DNA of 64,000 nucleotides from Tretioscincus oriximinensis (GCA_022410635.1 JAJVDF010000029.1:938248-1002247); one strand, 5' to 3'; counted from the stretch's first letter, positions 10,372 through 24,500 are shown. Program-made: numbers and translations. Notes: generated by a model not told the origin, from the letters alone.

Positions 10372-10559
10372 CAGACCTGGGCAAGGGGCGGCCCGAGGGC
10401 CACATGCGGCCCTCCTACTGTTTCTGACCGGCCTGCCCTTCTTAGCTCAGAGTTATATACAGTATTGGGTAGAACTGAGTTAACTATATTAATCCGGCCC
10501 TCTAAAACCACCCCAATTTCTCATGCGGCCCTTTGGGAAAAATTAATTGCCCACCCCTG
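10372..10559. mobile_element. hAT-like MITE (TIR CAG..TGGGCAA)
   Basis: The left end CAGACCTGGGCAAGGGGC pairs with the right end, whose reverse complement is CAGGGGTGGGCAATTAATT. The inner motif 'ATGCGGCCC' appears near both ends. The CAGG(N)TGGGCAA terminus is typical of hAT non-autonomous elements. No matching 8-bp duplication is seen. Confidence 0.6.
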
Positions 10560-11152
10560 ACCTAAGGCATGCTAGTGTGCTTAGCTTTTGTCTTTTGAAT
10601 GTTATTCATTTACTTTCGTATTCTTATATTCAAATACACTCGGAATTCTAGAATTGTAAAAGATAAGTTGCAAGTTTTTTTAGGTTTGAACAATATATAC
10701 AACTTGTTAGTGATATAAATGTGATTAAACTCAGACAAATAACTCTAGCCATGACAAATCCTTTATGATGAATTCAAATATATATACTGTATATACAACT
10801 ACACACAAAAATAATTATTTGGCAGTTGTTAATTTTAAAGCGCTCAAACATGCAGTGTTAAAATACATCTTTTAAAAAATATCAATAAGCAAGAATACAA
10901 ACATGGCATTTAATCAATTCTTTTTTACATTTTAATCTTAATTTACATATATTCACACTGCGGTACATTTACTATTCATGCACATGACCTTTTTTTAAAT
11001 TGTATCTTGTCAATAAGGTTTGCTTCTTTGATGAGATTTCAAAAGGAAGAGTTCTACCCAAAATCTTCTAGGGCTATATGAAGTGCATATATAAATCTTT
11101 TAATTTCCTTTTTAAATAAACCCTAGCAAGATCATTACTTATCAACATGTGC
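10560..11152. other. Intergenic stretch, no gene seen
   Basis: Strongly AT-rich, including a TATATATACTGTATATAC stretch near 10780. No coding or repeat signature is recognised. Confidence 0.4.
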
Positions 11153-11160
11153 ACTATGTG

Positions 11161-11774
11161 TAGGGTTGCCATATCTTGGCATCCCCAAACCGGGACGTGG
11201 GTGGGGTGGGTGCGTGTACGCACGTGCGCGCACACATGAACAGGCGCGCGCGTGCACGCTTGCGCACACACAGACGCTTGTAGAGAGACAGGCAGAACCT
11301 CTCTTCTCTCACTACAAGCGTCCGTGTGCGCGTGCACGCACGCGCGCACACAGCTGCTCCTTTGCTAGAGGCTGGGTTTCGTCCTGCTCTGAGGCAAGCG
11401 CGCCAACTCCAGCGGAGCAAAAACGCTTGAGTTTGTGACAGGAGAACAGAGCTATTCTCCTGTCAGAAACCCAGGTGTTTTTGCTCCACTGGGGCTGGCG
11501 TGTTTGCCTCAGAGCAGGGCGAAACCCAGCCTCTAGCAAAGGAGCAGCTACGGCGCGCTCCGAGGGTCCTCCCAGGACCCCGGAAAGCGTTGCGCGCGCT
11601 GCAGCCGTCAGCTCTGATGGCTGCTTTTCCTTTAAAATCCCGCCTTTTTACATTCCCTGATGCTGCATCGGGGAATGTAAAAAGCCGGGATTTTACCTTA
11701 AAACCCGGAGGGGACTATATTTTAGTCCCCAAAACCGGGTTTGTCCCGGTTTACCAGGACGTATGGCAACCCTA
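11161..11774. mobile_element. hAT MITE with perfect 8-bp target duplication and nested palindromes
   Basis: The TIR is TAGGGTTGCCATA at both ends, and the ends extend into an AAACCGGGAC inverted repeat. It is flanked by a perfect 8-bp direct repeat ACTATGTG (11153-11160 and 11775-11782), the hAT hallmark, so the insertion is relatively young. The interior is CpG-rich, unlike its surroundings. It has an inner palindrome (about 11351-11432 against 11478-11551), a hairpin at 11275-11321 (GACGCTTGTAG / CTACAAGCGTC), a hairpin at 11642-11683, and alternating CG/CA tracts. There is no transposase. Confidence 0.88.
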
Positions 11775-11782
11775 ACTATGTG

Positions 11783-14700
11783 TAACAAGTAGCTAAAAGG
11801 ATAGGGCATCAAATGTGCTGGGTGAGGGGGGGGGGTTAGTAGGAAATGCTTCCCAATGACTTCAATTCTTCTGAAAATTTACTTTTAAATTTAAAGGTAC
11901 AATTTTCTAAGGAGGGAAAGGCAAACAGTGCAATAATAAAAATCAGACAGCAAGACTTTTTAGTCAATATTTGTGGCATCTCTATTTTACCACAAAATGT
12001 GCAGTACTTTCCACTACTTCTTTTATACTTATATTCATCAGATAAAAATTATTAACATCTTGTATTAAAANGGGAAGTAAGATTCTCTCCCTCCACGTAG
12101 AGATTTTGATTTTCTCAACTACTGCTATCCAAATTGTGAGGAAATTTAATAAATTAAGCAGCAGGTTCTTTACATAGTCTGTCCTTGAGTTATGCAGGCA
12201 TTACTCACGGTTGGCAGATCAATCAAGTGCAGCACATTTCAAGGTATTCTTTTTGCATATCCAGTAGAGCTTATATCTGACAGTGCAGAGAGCTTCAAAT
12301 GTGTTATTTATCTAAATCTTGACATTACTGTGCTAATTTGTTTAACCAATTGTCTTAGTAATTGATTTATCTTAAATTATAAAAAGAATAAAAATATAAA
12401 TTTGGATGTCAAGCTTCACTGTATATCATTATTCTGATCCAGATTGGAAACATACCGGTATGTCTTTTCACTTGGCAGTTTTCAATACACTAGTTCTCCA
12501 GAATTTCCAAAACAAACTGGTTAAAAAAAACAAAACTCTGTACACATTCGTAGTGCAAATGTAACATCACATTATACAAAAATCAAGTGGGTCTAGTAGA
12601 AATTTGGAGATTTGACATAAATGTTTGTAGGGAAACTGACTTTGTCATAGAACTGGAAAGCTCATGCTACTAACTTTTGTTCTTTCTGTTAGTCCTAAAC
12701 TACTACTAGATCCCTCGTTTACTGATCCAGACTATCATAGCTGCATCGTTGAACTATATACAAAAAGTGACTTCTATAAGCTCTACAAAAACAAAACCTT
12801 AATTGGCCCTTCAGCAGAATCAAAGATTAATAAGCCAATCATTTAGTTCAGGGCCGTTCAAAATAAATACAAATTGTGTTGCAAATGTTGGCTTTTTTAT
12901 ATTTCAAGTTCATCAACCTATTATTTAAGATTACGGTACTTTGTTAAAAATTAAAAGCATCATGCAGCCCTTTTTATAGCAGCTGACATTAAATGGTGTT
13001 CATACCAGCCCTTTAGGTAAAATAAGTGAATTATTTCTGTGATGGTTCAAATTTTTTTTAAAGAGTTGTTCTTTTTATGCAATTGACTGGCATATTCAAA
13101 TAATTTATTGAATGAGGACACAGGATGTACTGCATACATTTTTACGATTTCATGCAATGAAACAGCCAGTTCTGTTTTGCAATATGAGAAAATACTCACA
13201 AACGTCAGAAATATCTGCGCAACCTGGAGGATACAGCACACAGTTTGTCAGAATGTAGGCACAACAGAACAGGATCTAGTTGTTACAAGGCTTATTGACA
13301 GCAAGAATTCTGAGCGCTGAAAATTAGTTATTAAGCTAAACCAACTTGGTTTTGAAGATATCAAAAAAGCAAAGGCAGATACTTTAAATGAAAACAGGCT
13401 AAGCTGAGTATAACCCCAAGTTTCTGTACACAAAGTACAGTGCTATAAATAATGTCTACATATGTATGTCTCCATAGGTATTGATGTAATAAATAATTTT
13501 ATTTGGTCCATTTCTCTATACTCCTGTCTTACAGAAATGTAAAGATAGATCATTTTAAAATACTTGTACAAGTATTCAACTGACTTGTTTAGTTCATCCA
13601 AGTATTTTGCACCACTTTTGGTGGAACTTCCAAAGCAATAAATAAGTAGTGAGGCTTAACAAGGGATGACACTTTTTACAAAGACATTAATAAGGGAAAA
13701 AGCACGCTGGCATCAGTAGAAGGGGGGTCTACTTTATCTAGAGAAGCTGTTTTGGAACATGCAACAAAAGGCATGAAATTATTTCCAAATTCCAGCATTG
13801 TGCAAACAAGAATGAGCAGAATTGCTGTAATTAATTTGACAGGCAAAAGGTCTAATTCAACAATACAGAGGTTTTTGTTCAATAACCGTAATTCCGAGTA
13901 CTACAGACAAGCATTTAATGAATTCTGCTTTGGATTAATGTTAAAAATTACCTCCCCTCCACCCCCAAAAAGAATTTCTTGCTGTTGAACTCACTTTAGT
14001 TATTACTGAACTATAATGGTTTTAAGACAAATGGAGCTATGCATTTTAATGCAAGTTTTACTGTTTATATCGGTTGCATTTATGGTATATTCTCTGTGAA
14101 ATCTGTGTATGAGAGGGAATAACTGCTTTTAAAATACTAAACTTTATAACTGATTATTGTTCAGTTGTAGCGACCAATTCATTGTGATCTCATGGACCAC
14201 AGTCAGAGCCTTCTGTCCTCTAGTCTTTACTGAAGTTGCCCAAACTCATATTTGCTTTTTCCATGACAGTATCTGTGATAGTAGCATAGTATTGCTCCTT
14301 AACACAGTTTGTGAATCTTTCTTGCTAAAGAAAAAAGGGTTGCTGTAGATTTGCAGATCTAACTGTATTTTCAAAAATAAAAGGGAGAAGTTTTAACTTG
14401 TACAAAATGTGCTGGGATAAAATCTGGAAGTTCTGCATTTGGATTACTGCTCAGGCATGCCCATTTCCTGGATAATCATTAGCCATTAATTGTTTTTCAG
14501 CCTAACTTACCCAAAGCTGTTGTAAAGCATGTGGGAGAAAGATTTTGCTCAAAGAACCGAACTCTTTTGAAAGAAAAGCAGACTATCAATGCTAATAAAA
14601 ATAAACAAGGAGCTACATGAAAGCATTTAACATATTATTTTAAGATATTTTAAAGACTATGCACAAATTTTCCAGAGCACATTACCCAACAAGCAAATTA

Positions 14701-15343
14701 AATTTCTATTGTGTCACAGTGGAAGGAAGTGCCATTACAAATAATATCACAGATTCTGGCCTCATTTTCCATTCTTGTCAACTGCCAAATAGGGCAGGCT
14801 ACCACTTAAAAAACCCATTTAGTATCTTGTAATGACACTAGGCTAGGAGGAAAACTTTACAAGTACACATAGAAGTGCCAATTAGATAAATTATTAGATC
14901 TTCCAGAACAATTAAATTTGACAACAGCACATTTGTTTAATATAATTACCACCTGGGAAGCCTTGGAATGCATTTGCAGATTTTCACAACTGTCTCTTCC
15001 AAGCCCAAATAACTGTTACTTCTAAAATTGTCTGTGCATCCCCCACCCCAAGGTCAGCTGTATTATTGTAATTTACGTCTCTAAAAGTCTTCCCCTTTTC
15101 ATGCTGCATTAATAACTTATTATACTCATGCTTTGTGACTGTGTCAATACCATGATTAGCCTTGTGAGAAAATACATATCGTCAGTAGTTTGAAAGTTTC
15201 TTCAGCTTCATGCAACCAATGGGCAATGAAGGCTAAAGTTTTCCAAAGTTGTTATGATGCCCACAAATTAAGGAGCACCCACTTATTCCTCCTACACTTC
15301 TGCCAGATTATCAGAGTTCTCTGCCCTTAGTGCCATTGAAATC
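11783..15343 (-). other. GLP1R: GLP1R 3' UTR and downstream flank (limit unknown)
   Basis: Downstream of the GLP1R stop on the minus strand. Minus-strand AATAAA candidates are at 13498-13503 and about 13103-13108. No repeat terminus is obvious between 11830 and 15340, which is unusual for this window and would suit a long, unique 3' UTR. The UTR end cannot be fixed from sequence. Small ORFs here look like chance. Confidence 0.45.
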
Positions 15344-15511
15344 TCAGCTGAATGTAGCCTGGCACGTAGCCGCATAAATTGTGCTCCCAACTGTTCCACC
15401 ACTGCTTATGCTATTGGCTGGATATCTGAGTGGCTTCATACTGTTGTCTCTCTGGATGAAAAAGTGTTCCAGTCTCCAGCGGTTCCAGCTTTTCTGAAAT
15501 TCTGTCCGAAC
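15344..15511 (-). CDS. GLP1R: GLP1R exon 13 (helix 8 and C-terminal tail, stop)
   Basis: 55 codons plus TGA (complement of 15344-15346), acceptor AG at 15512-15513, phase 0. It begins [20 protein letters not shown], matching helix 8, followed by [11 protein letters not shown] and ending ATCQATFS. Compared with human, the tail cysteines C438 and C462 are Tyr and Phe. Several Ser/Thr phosphorylation candidates remain (positions equivalent to 442, 444, 445, 448, 451, 452). It lies 5.5 kb from exon 12. Confidence 0.95.
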   Translation of the reverse strand, partial: VRTEFQKSWNRWRLEHFFIQRDNSMKPLRYPANSISSGGTVGSTIYAATCQATFS

Positions 15512-18500
15512 CTTTTTGGGTTGTGGAGAAAGAATGCAAAAGACAAAGGAAAAAGTTAAGTATCAGGCACTGCTAAAGAGAGATTAAATTATTAACTTAT
15601 ATCCTGCCCTCCACCCAAAGATTTCAAGAGGGGAAACAGCAATAACAAAATAGACATATTTAAACAGTGCCTGAAAGTAAGGAGAAGAAGCTGCTTTTTA
15701 AGCCAAAGACCAGGGTAAAGCTCATATAATTGTGTTAAAAAAAAACCCTGGACATGTTGAATTATTTCAGAATTACTGAATCCATCATAGGACTGTTTTA
15801 CAACTGACATAATAGCAGCATTTATTTCACCTTTGTAAATAGGTTGGGCAGGATCTGGCTCAGTCTATTTTGTTTGTTATATTTTGGGGGATATTCTGCC
15901 ATAGGGTGGCATTCAAGTGGCTTCTCCACATCACTTACTTATTTATTCCACCATAAGAAGAAGAGGAACTTGGTTCTTATACCCCACTTTTCTCACCTTT
16001 CAAAGGGACTAAACGCGGCTTACAAGGATATATTTTGCCCAAAGGCTTCCATTCTATCTTCCCCACCAGGCTATGGTGGTTCCTATGTATCTACTTGCAG
16101 TCAGTTGCAATTTCTTGCAATTCATGCTTTCGAATAGCTAGAATAAATATGTCCCACAGTGCTTTATTGAGGAATATCCAGTTATAATGGAATAAATAAG
16201 GGATGTGAGGATGCGACCTTAGTTTCAAACGGAACTGTAGATCATAAAAAACAGTCTAACAAACACAATGACAGCTAGCCATGGAAGTCTCCATTCAGGT
16301 TTGATTCTGTTCTAGTTCCTGCTAACGTTTTTGTTTGATTGTCCATGTTCTCATGTAACTATGAGAAATATATTTCATAGTGTAGGTGTAGCTAAACAGC
16401 AGTAGTGTTGGTAATTGATTCAAATTTTAGATGGGCTCTGTAAGCAGACAACTCCATTGAATACAAAGTGACTTATGAGGAAAAAAACAACAGGGGTGGC
16501 ATATTGAACAGGGTTGTTACCAATAGGTGTATGGGAATGGATGTATGAGTATCAAAACTTACTGCTTCATGTATTCTTGCTTTTTAAAAAATAAACGTTA
16601 CAGTATTTACCTTATATAACACATCATTTCCCATCCTTCTCCGAAGAAGAATATATAGTTTAGAAATCTTAAAGACAGGAGTACAATTGTAAAATCTTCT
16701 TTAACAATGTTGATACCTGATAACTTGTTGGGTGCTTCTAATATTGGTATATGCTTTCTCACTTTTTACCATTTGTGCTGACCGTATTCTGTATAATTAT
16801 GGCAACAAACTCATTTATTGTAATATACTTCACTTCTCAGTATCAATGTTTTTTTTGTTAAACGATCAACTTTAGCCATGAAAGAATGTCAAGAAGGAAG
16901 AAAGGAGCTTTTCCAAAACAAAAACATGGGCAATTATTAGTTACATTGATTTTAAAACACAAGTTCTATCACTAAACTACAACTATTATCCACCAGTTAT
17001 AAAAGATCACTTTTAATACCAGGACTGGACAAAGATGAACTCATTAATTTCAAGCAGCTACTGCAGTCTGCCATCACCAAAACTGTGAGAGCGCAAACGA
17101 GTGTGCATTACACCATTTCAAATGTGTGGTTTGGGGTTGTTTTTTTTTGAAAAACACATTAAATTGCATTGCCCTCTCTGTACAGGTTGAGTATTTTTAG
17201 GATAAATTATTCAATTGCTAGAGGGGCCAGGAGAAGACCAACTAGGCTGGAAATCATACAGTACTGTGCAATGTCTTGCAGGTCAATGCTACATTGATTG
17301 TTCCACTTTGCATGCTCCGAGAAGGACAGGAAGGGCATTCGGGAGCAAGTGGAACTAAGTAAGTGCTCTTAACTTTTTGAATTAGACAAAAAAATAATCC
17401 TGCTTCTGCACTTTTTCTTTGAGAGGGGGGGCTCCAACAATTGTTTTATGAATGGAAAATATTTGTTTAGGAATGTGCCAGCTACTATTACCCACAGAAG
17501 AGCCTTCCTGATGATAGCGGCTTCATTTGACACAAAATTGGAATGAACTGCCATGAAATTGACTGTGCCCTCCTGCATCTTTTTGTTATTTTCAAAGAGG
17601 CTCAGTTGAACACTTTGCTGATACAGCATCTGAAAGTGAAATCCATGTTTTGGGGAAGATGTGCTTGCAGTGTTAAGGCATTCTGCCAGCCCTCCAGGCA
17701 TGCCAAGACAATGCAAGTTTAAATAATGTCACGAATAAGTCTTATCTGCTAGGGCTATTTCCTACCCATAAAAAAAGGGAGCAATATGTAGCTTTTAACT
17801 TAAGTTTCAAATTCTGCATATTACATTAAGTTTATGAACAAAGTTAATGTTGTTCTACAAAGTTCACAGAAGCTAATGTAATAATCATTTTAATGTTTTA
17901 TTTAGCTTCTTTTTTTCTTTCACAATTCTTGCCAGTTACTTAGCTCAATAGTGATTCCTTTCAATATGCGAGTAGTTTGGTAGTTAATAACTAAAATTCA
18001 GAGAGCATTTGTAAAAATATGCCCAGCTGAATTGTTTTGCGGTTTCTCTTTGGCCATTTTTCACTGAATCTTACTTTGGATTACATCCAGAAAAGATATC
18101 TACAATCCACTGGAGTCTGCAGATAACGAGGTCCTATTCTAGAACATAATCCAGAATAAGGCCTAGTGAGTTCCAAAACTTTGCCACATATTCAAGAGTT
18201 TAGTGTTTTGATTTTCAGCATTTTATCTTCAACTCAATAAATCTGTCTAAATACTTTGCAACTCAACATTTTGTTGCATGAAGAGCATATAAATCTATTT
18301 CTTTTTAAATGTGGATGTATGTGGACCTACACGAATCCCTATACAAATTGGGGGTGGCTGGGTGCCCAATTTCAGAAACAGAAAACAAAGGTTTGTGTGT
18401 TAATCCAAGAACACAGCTGACTTTCCTGTAACTTGTTCACCAATGTCACTTTCCTCGGCCCATCCATGATGGTTTGAAAGTGAGGAATAAACTGAAGAGC

Positions 18501-21500
18501 GATTCAACAGTTACCACCTGAACTGCCTTCTTCAAAATGCTCAAAACTCATCCTCAAAATGTTAAATCGACCTTCATTAAAAGCTCAGAACGATCTCTTG
18601 TAAGCAAGTAATAGTTTTAGCTAACATTTTACTTTCAAAGCATGTAGAAAGATTTCAAAGCCTGGGTTCTGTTCTTGTTTGCTCTATTTTTTCATATCTA
18701 TATTTCAATTTATAAACTATAAAAGTTAAAATATTTGAAGGTGTACAACCTACAGTATAATTGATATATCAGGGCAGCAGCAAAATTAGAAGCTACAGTA
18801 GCAATAGCCACTTACCATGTCAGCTATAATTGGGCTTATACATGTGAACTACTTCATATAGTAATGTTAAAAACCTCTTGTAAATGGCTAAAAGTGCAAA
18901 AGCAAACCAAAATCATTAGAGTACAATGACTACATATTATTAATGGCGTTGGCGGTGACGACGGGGTGTGTGTGTTATAGTGCAAAATCTCTTTCTACAA
19001 AACAAGTCCCTTGTTCCTGGCACAAACATCTAAAAAGGATGTGGCTCTGCAAATGTGGTCATATTCATGATCTGTTGAATTGATAGATATTTGGATTGGG
19101 AACATTCAATTTCATTGTTATTGATTTCTGTGGCAAGAAACATTGGGAATGATAGAGAGGAAAAATAATAGCTGTGTCTTCCTAATAGAGGAGTTGTAGC
19201 TAAGCAATAAAGCAGATTACCCGGAAAGCAGAGAATCGTTGATTCTATCCCCAGTGCCTTCCCAGAAGTAATGGCAAACCATTTTTGTCAAGAAAACTGC
19301 TTTAAAGTGTTCACACAGTCAACCTAGAGCCACAATTCCAAAAAACCAAATCTCCAGCTAACCATGAGTTGACATGTGTATATTGAACATGCAATCTCAA
19401 GCAGCCCACTATGCCATTCTGTTAAAAGTCTGACTGTGGCAAGCCCTACCTATAACTAGTGGATGCAATAGCAAGTCCTTATTTTTAGATGTAATCTAAT
19501 TAAGATCCAGTACAGAAGGAGACTTTATTGATGTTCTTATCTGTAAATATTACTCCACAATAAATCTGATAGTCTTTAAATGTCCCAAGAAATTATTCTA
19601 AAGAACTATAATTCCTTACTGGAAATCTGTACATAGCTACTTCTGCAAAGTTGGATGACTTGACATGGGAACGTGAATGTATAAATATGCAAAATGTAGA
19701 TAGTACATTTGGATTGCAAATAAGCTATTTTTTCACTAGCTTATTTGCGATCCAAATGTACTATCTACATTTTGCATATTTATACATTCACTTTCTCCAT
19801 TTTATGTATTTGGACAAATCACAAGGTTACAATTAACTGTTATGCCAAACTGGTGAACTTAACTTCCACCTGGCATCCGAAAGGAAGGAGTGCAATGACT
19901 TTTGTGGCCTCTCTGATGGCTGTACAAGCATACATTGCACATTGACTGTGTTACCATAAAAACAGGCTTGGAAGCACACCATAGGTTTCTTCTCTGCAGT
20001 TTGTGGTGAAATTGCATCGTCACTGCTGCTTTTTGTAATTCGCGCCACTTGTGCACTGAAAATGCAGATCAGACAACCAAAGGCGAGCGAGAGAGCGGGG
20101 GCTGGGGGCTCTTTTGTTTGGCATTCCTTGCAGGCTCAGCAGCTTCAGCCCAGTGAAAGACAATCATTGAGCACTCTCAGCTCACAGCAATCAGGGACCT
20201 TAACGTGGAATGAATGCCCAGGTAAAATTAAGCCCTCACTTCGCTTTCATTTTGGAACGATAAAATTCGTTTCCCAGTCCCTTTTAAAGTTCTAATGGGA
20301 ATGCAGTCTCAAAGAGCTAAACATCATATACAAACAGAAACACTGCAAATTAGAATTTCTTCTTTGCTCTTACAGAAAAGGAAAGCATGCAATGTTCCCA
20401 GTGCTCAGTGCTATTTAATTTTAGTTAATAAAGAAACTAAATTTTAAATCGCATTTTGCTAGGTCAGTTACTGACTTATGTATGATTACTCATAAGGAAC
20501 AGTTCCAGAGATCCTTGTTGAAACTTATGGAAAATCTGAAGATTATACTAGCCCTCTTATCTGTCACCATGGTTTTTAATTTGAAACATGAGAACATTCT
20601 CTGAAGCTGACAGAACACCACAATGCTGCTATAAAGCTAAGAAAACTATGGGAGTTTTGTTCTTCTAATACAGAGGCATGACAAATGGGAGACAGTAACA
20701 GCTTACAGCAGGTCAGGATGATATCACATACAACCTTCTAAAAATGGAATGGGTACTGAGATTGCAAACATCTAATCACCTGTTCTGTTCTGTACTCTAC
20801 TCTTTTCTATGTGTTGACCTATGTGCATTGCAGTAACAATAAGTTCTTATATCCTTATAGCTAATATTCCCATATAACTCATATAAATGTTTTGCCGATA
20901 GGAACTAGTAGAAAACATCTTTCTCTCTTTCTTTACTGCTATAATAGATAATAAAAGATATAGGACATGATTGATATGTCTTACCTCGCTATTGTTGAAA
21001 CAATACAGAATTGCAACCAGGAGACCCTTAAAAGAGAAAAGAAAAATATGTGTTAGAAAATTTCTCACACAAATCTTTATTAGATAAACCAGCTAGAAAG
21101 AGATGAAACAACCACATCTACTGCAATCTGAGGAAAAGTCAGAAGAACAAAACACTGTTCCTTTCAAGAAAGAGCAAAAACTGGCAAGTAACGGTTTAGA
21201 ATTGTCCCTAAAGCATTTCTTAACCACTTCAGAGATGCTTATTATGATTTTTCAATGTATATGATATGAATGTGATCTTTATACCTGTTCTCTGAATAGT
21301 ATGTTGCAGAATCAGATCCTAGGAAAAAATCTAGGAAGCATACAGTGTGAAAACAAGTTTATCTATGTAGTTTTGTTCATAAAATAAAAGTCAAAACAAA
21401 AACTGTTCCTTCATAAAAACAGCAGAAATGATAATAAAGAGAAAGAGAATTGTATACATCATGTGATTTTTTTCTCTAATTAGAACTCAGCATTTGTAAG

Positions 21501-24500
21501 CAACAGGAAGCCGAGGTCCCCTTCAGATATTCTGTAACAAAAATCTGCAGTTTATCTTTACTTTGGAATTTTGTGTTTCCAGAGGAAAGAATAATAATCT
21601 GGTTTTTTTATACCCTGCTCTTTCCGGAATGGCATACAAAAGTTATTTTGCACCCAAAGGCTTGCATATATTCTACCCCACCACATTGTGGTGCCCCCCA
21701 TAAATCTAATTGCAAAGTGCTTTCTCCAAATGTTTTTGAATAGCTGGGTTGGCTAAAGCTAAGGCCATAAAGGCAACCAACTCCTCCCCATTGCTGACAC
21801 AGGATTTCAAGAACGGCTCTCTAGATTCTTTGTCTAGACACAGAACTAAAACTCTGTGTTTTAGCTTTGTCTGTTTCCCTGCATTTGTCAAGCTTCTTCT
21901 GTGCTTGTGCGCAGCATCTTCAAACAGGATCTACAGCATCCTCAAAGCCAGGAAATACAATGTACTTCCACAGCAGCACTATTTTAAATTGCTATTTTTA
22001 ATCCAGTTTATGAAATATGCAATGCACTGCTATAGGAAATGATGTATATGTGTGTGTGTGTGTAATTTATATAATTTAATATGTATAATTTAATATGCTA
22101 ATCACTGGTAGTTCAAATCGATTAGAGGACTAAACAAGGCTTCTGTTGAAAATCTACTTTATTTTGCTAAATGATAACAGATGGAAATGCAGTTCAGAAA
22201 GACCCAACAGTGGCTTCTGATCAACCTTACAGAAATTCTCTATATATCATTGTTGCTTGACAATCCAGCTATCTTAATCCAAATGCCATGTTGTAATTTG
22301 TGTGGAAGATAGGTATAAGATAAGTTACCCAAAATAATGAAGAAACACATCCACAGGGACTCCTTTTCTCCCTGGAAAATAATGGTCAACCCCATTTTAA
22401 TTCCTTAAAATACTATCAGGACGTAGATTTTGCTCTCAGTTGTCTAGTGGAAGGAGGAAATAGTGTGAATAAATATGCTATACCACTATGCAGCACATGA
22501 AATTTTGGGCAACACATGAGAAAGCAACTCAAAAGAAATCCAAGAGACAGGTGTGTGTCAATATTACTACTCTTATTCCATGTCTGGCATTTAATATGTC
22601 AGTGTCAGCCTACAGTTATTTGTTTTCTATTCAACCTAACCAATAATCTAAGTGATTTCCACTATAAATTGCTATTATATTTCATAATATAAAACATGTG
22701 TCATATATATAAGCATTCAGTTAGTGCATCCTGCCTTTGCAGCATATTGGTCAGAGACATAGATAAATTACAAAATTGCAAATAGTACAAAGGAATATCG
22801 ACACAGGTTTGAGACAAATTAGAAACAAGAGGAAGTGAAAACACGTAGATCAAAGAGATGATAAAACAAACGCTCTAGAACAAGTCTGAAATGGCAGTGG
22901 CATGCACATTCTAGAAAAAGGAATACTCTAATACTCATTAAATACTAGATGGCAGTTGGGGAGGGAGAGAAAAACGTATTTTCCATAGTTTACTAGCACA
23001 CACTTTATTTCCTCTAACCCTCTGCTCTTATGGGAAAAACTGAGATGTTCTCATCTAACCGCCGACTGAAAATGACACGTGTTTCCACTACTGATGCTTC
23101 TACTTAAAAACAAAACGGAACTGGATGGTTTGGAAAATCACTATCAGGAAGAAACAAATGTCATGCAGAAATGTGGTGTGCTAAAGACATAATTACTGGG
23201 CATTACCTGAAAGGAGGAAGAAGAGAGTTCAAAAAAAAGCTTCACAAAACGCAAGGTGCCTGTAGCATGCTCATCAATTATATAAGCAAATATAATTTCA
23301 TGGGTCCCCAGGAGTGGAATCAGTGTCAGGGTAGATTTTGCTAGTCTGCAAAATCAAAACATGGAAAATTTCAGTTTAGAAGGGAAAGTGAACATCAAGT
23401 AGCAGTTTTCAAATTAAAAATAAACTAAAGGTAATCTTTGTCTGCTGGACCAAACACAAATGCCATTCTTACTTTCCATAAAGAACGATATAGAAGTCAA
23501 GGGTATAAACAGCTGCTAGGATGGATGTCTTGATACTGCCTCTGAGATGGAGCAACAGACATATTCCTGAAATGCCTTTTGCAGGGCATCAAGAACAGTT
23601 GAAGATTTTGCCTTCTTCTGTTCCAGACTGCCCAGGTGCATTTGGTGGGCAACTCTGTGAGACAGAATGCTGGACTAGATGGGCTCTGGTTCGATTCAGG
23701 AGGGCTCCTCTTATGTTCTTTTGGCGATTCTGTGATCCTCAACAACAACCATATTAGAAGGCTCTCTATGGAAGGGCCCAGGTGGAAGGGAGGATTTTAG
23801 TATTTTTACTGGCATGTTATACTACCCAATGTGGAATTCCTCCTAGGATTCAGGAGTTTATAGAACAAAAAGGGTCATGTAGCCCAGGTTCCTTTGCAAT
23901 GTCCAGGCAAATGTTGAATTCATTTACTTAGTTTCATTTTTTAGAAACATCTTGTTAATCTTTAAGGTGCTATTAGACCCCGTTACAAGAAATTCTGAAT
24001 CCAGTTTAACATGAATTCTTCTGCAAAAGACTAAGTTTCTGCCAGAGTTCTAATAATAAATAATGAGAATCACACACCATCTGAGATGGATCTATGAAAC
24101 CCACAAGTTTAATATATCACAGGTTTTGATGAATGTAGCAGCCTTCAGCCATTCAAGTCTCCACCTCCACTTCCCTAAACACTGAATGTTAAGGAAGTAA
24201 CTTACCTACATTTTATGTCCGTTTTGCGCAGAAGGTTGGCTTGGAGCTTGGAAATGATAATGCATATAACTCTGACAAAGATCACAAAATTTATCTGAAT
24301 AATAAGACAATAAAAATTAGCAAGCATATTGTCAACTGATGTATTTTTCTAGCAGACAATATTTTAATGTATTACAGAATTAATATTCAAAATTCTAAAA
24401 ATATATTTGAGAAATTTCTCATCTATGAAATTTAAGAAACATTAAATGTCCATATTTAGAATAATTAAATATTACATAGAAGGCACCCTTCTCTATTTGA

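Larger units (their letters stand above)
15514..20984 (-). other. GLP1R intron 12
   Basis: About 5.5 kb. It contains a SINE B fragment (15954-16138), a SINE-like fragment (19190-19390) and the long hairpin 19673-19791. The rest is AT-rich and without recognisable genes. Confidence 0.85.

Noticed and set aside
17369..17716. 115-codon minus-strand ORF in GLP1R intron 12
   Set aside because: No recognisable family. The length is within chance for this much AT-rich intron. Would need conservation to be believed.
19833..20056. Minus-strand frame preceded by TTTTCAG, first considered as the last GLP1R exon
   Set aside because: It is out of phase with exon 12 and its sequence does not match the receptor tail. 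The true exon 13 is at 15511-15344.
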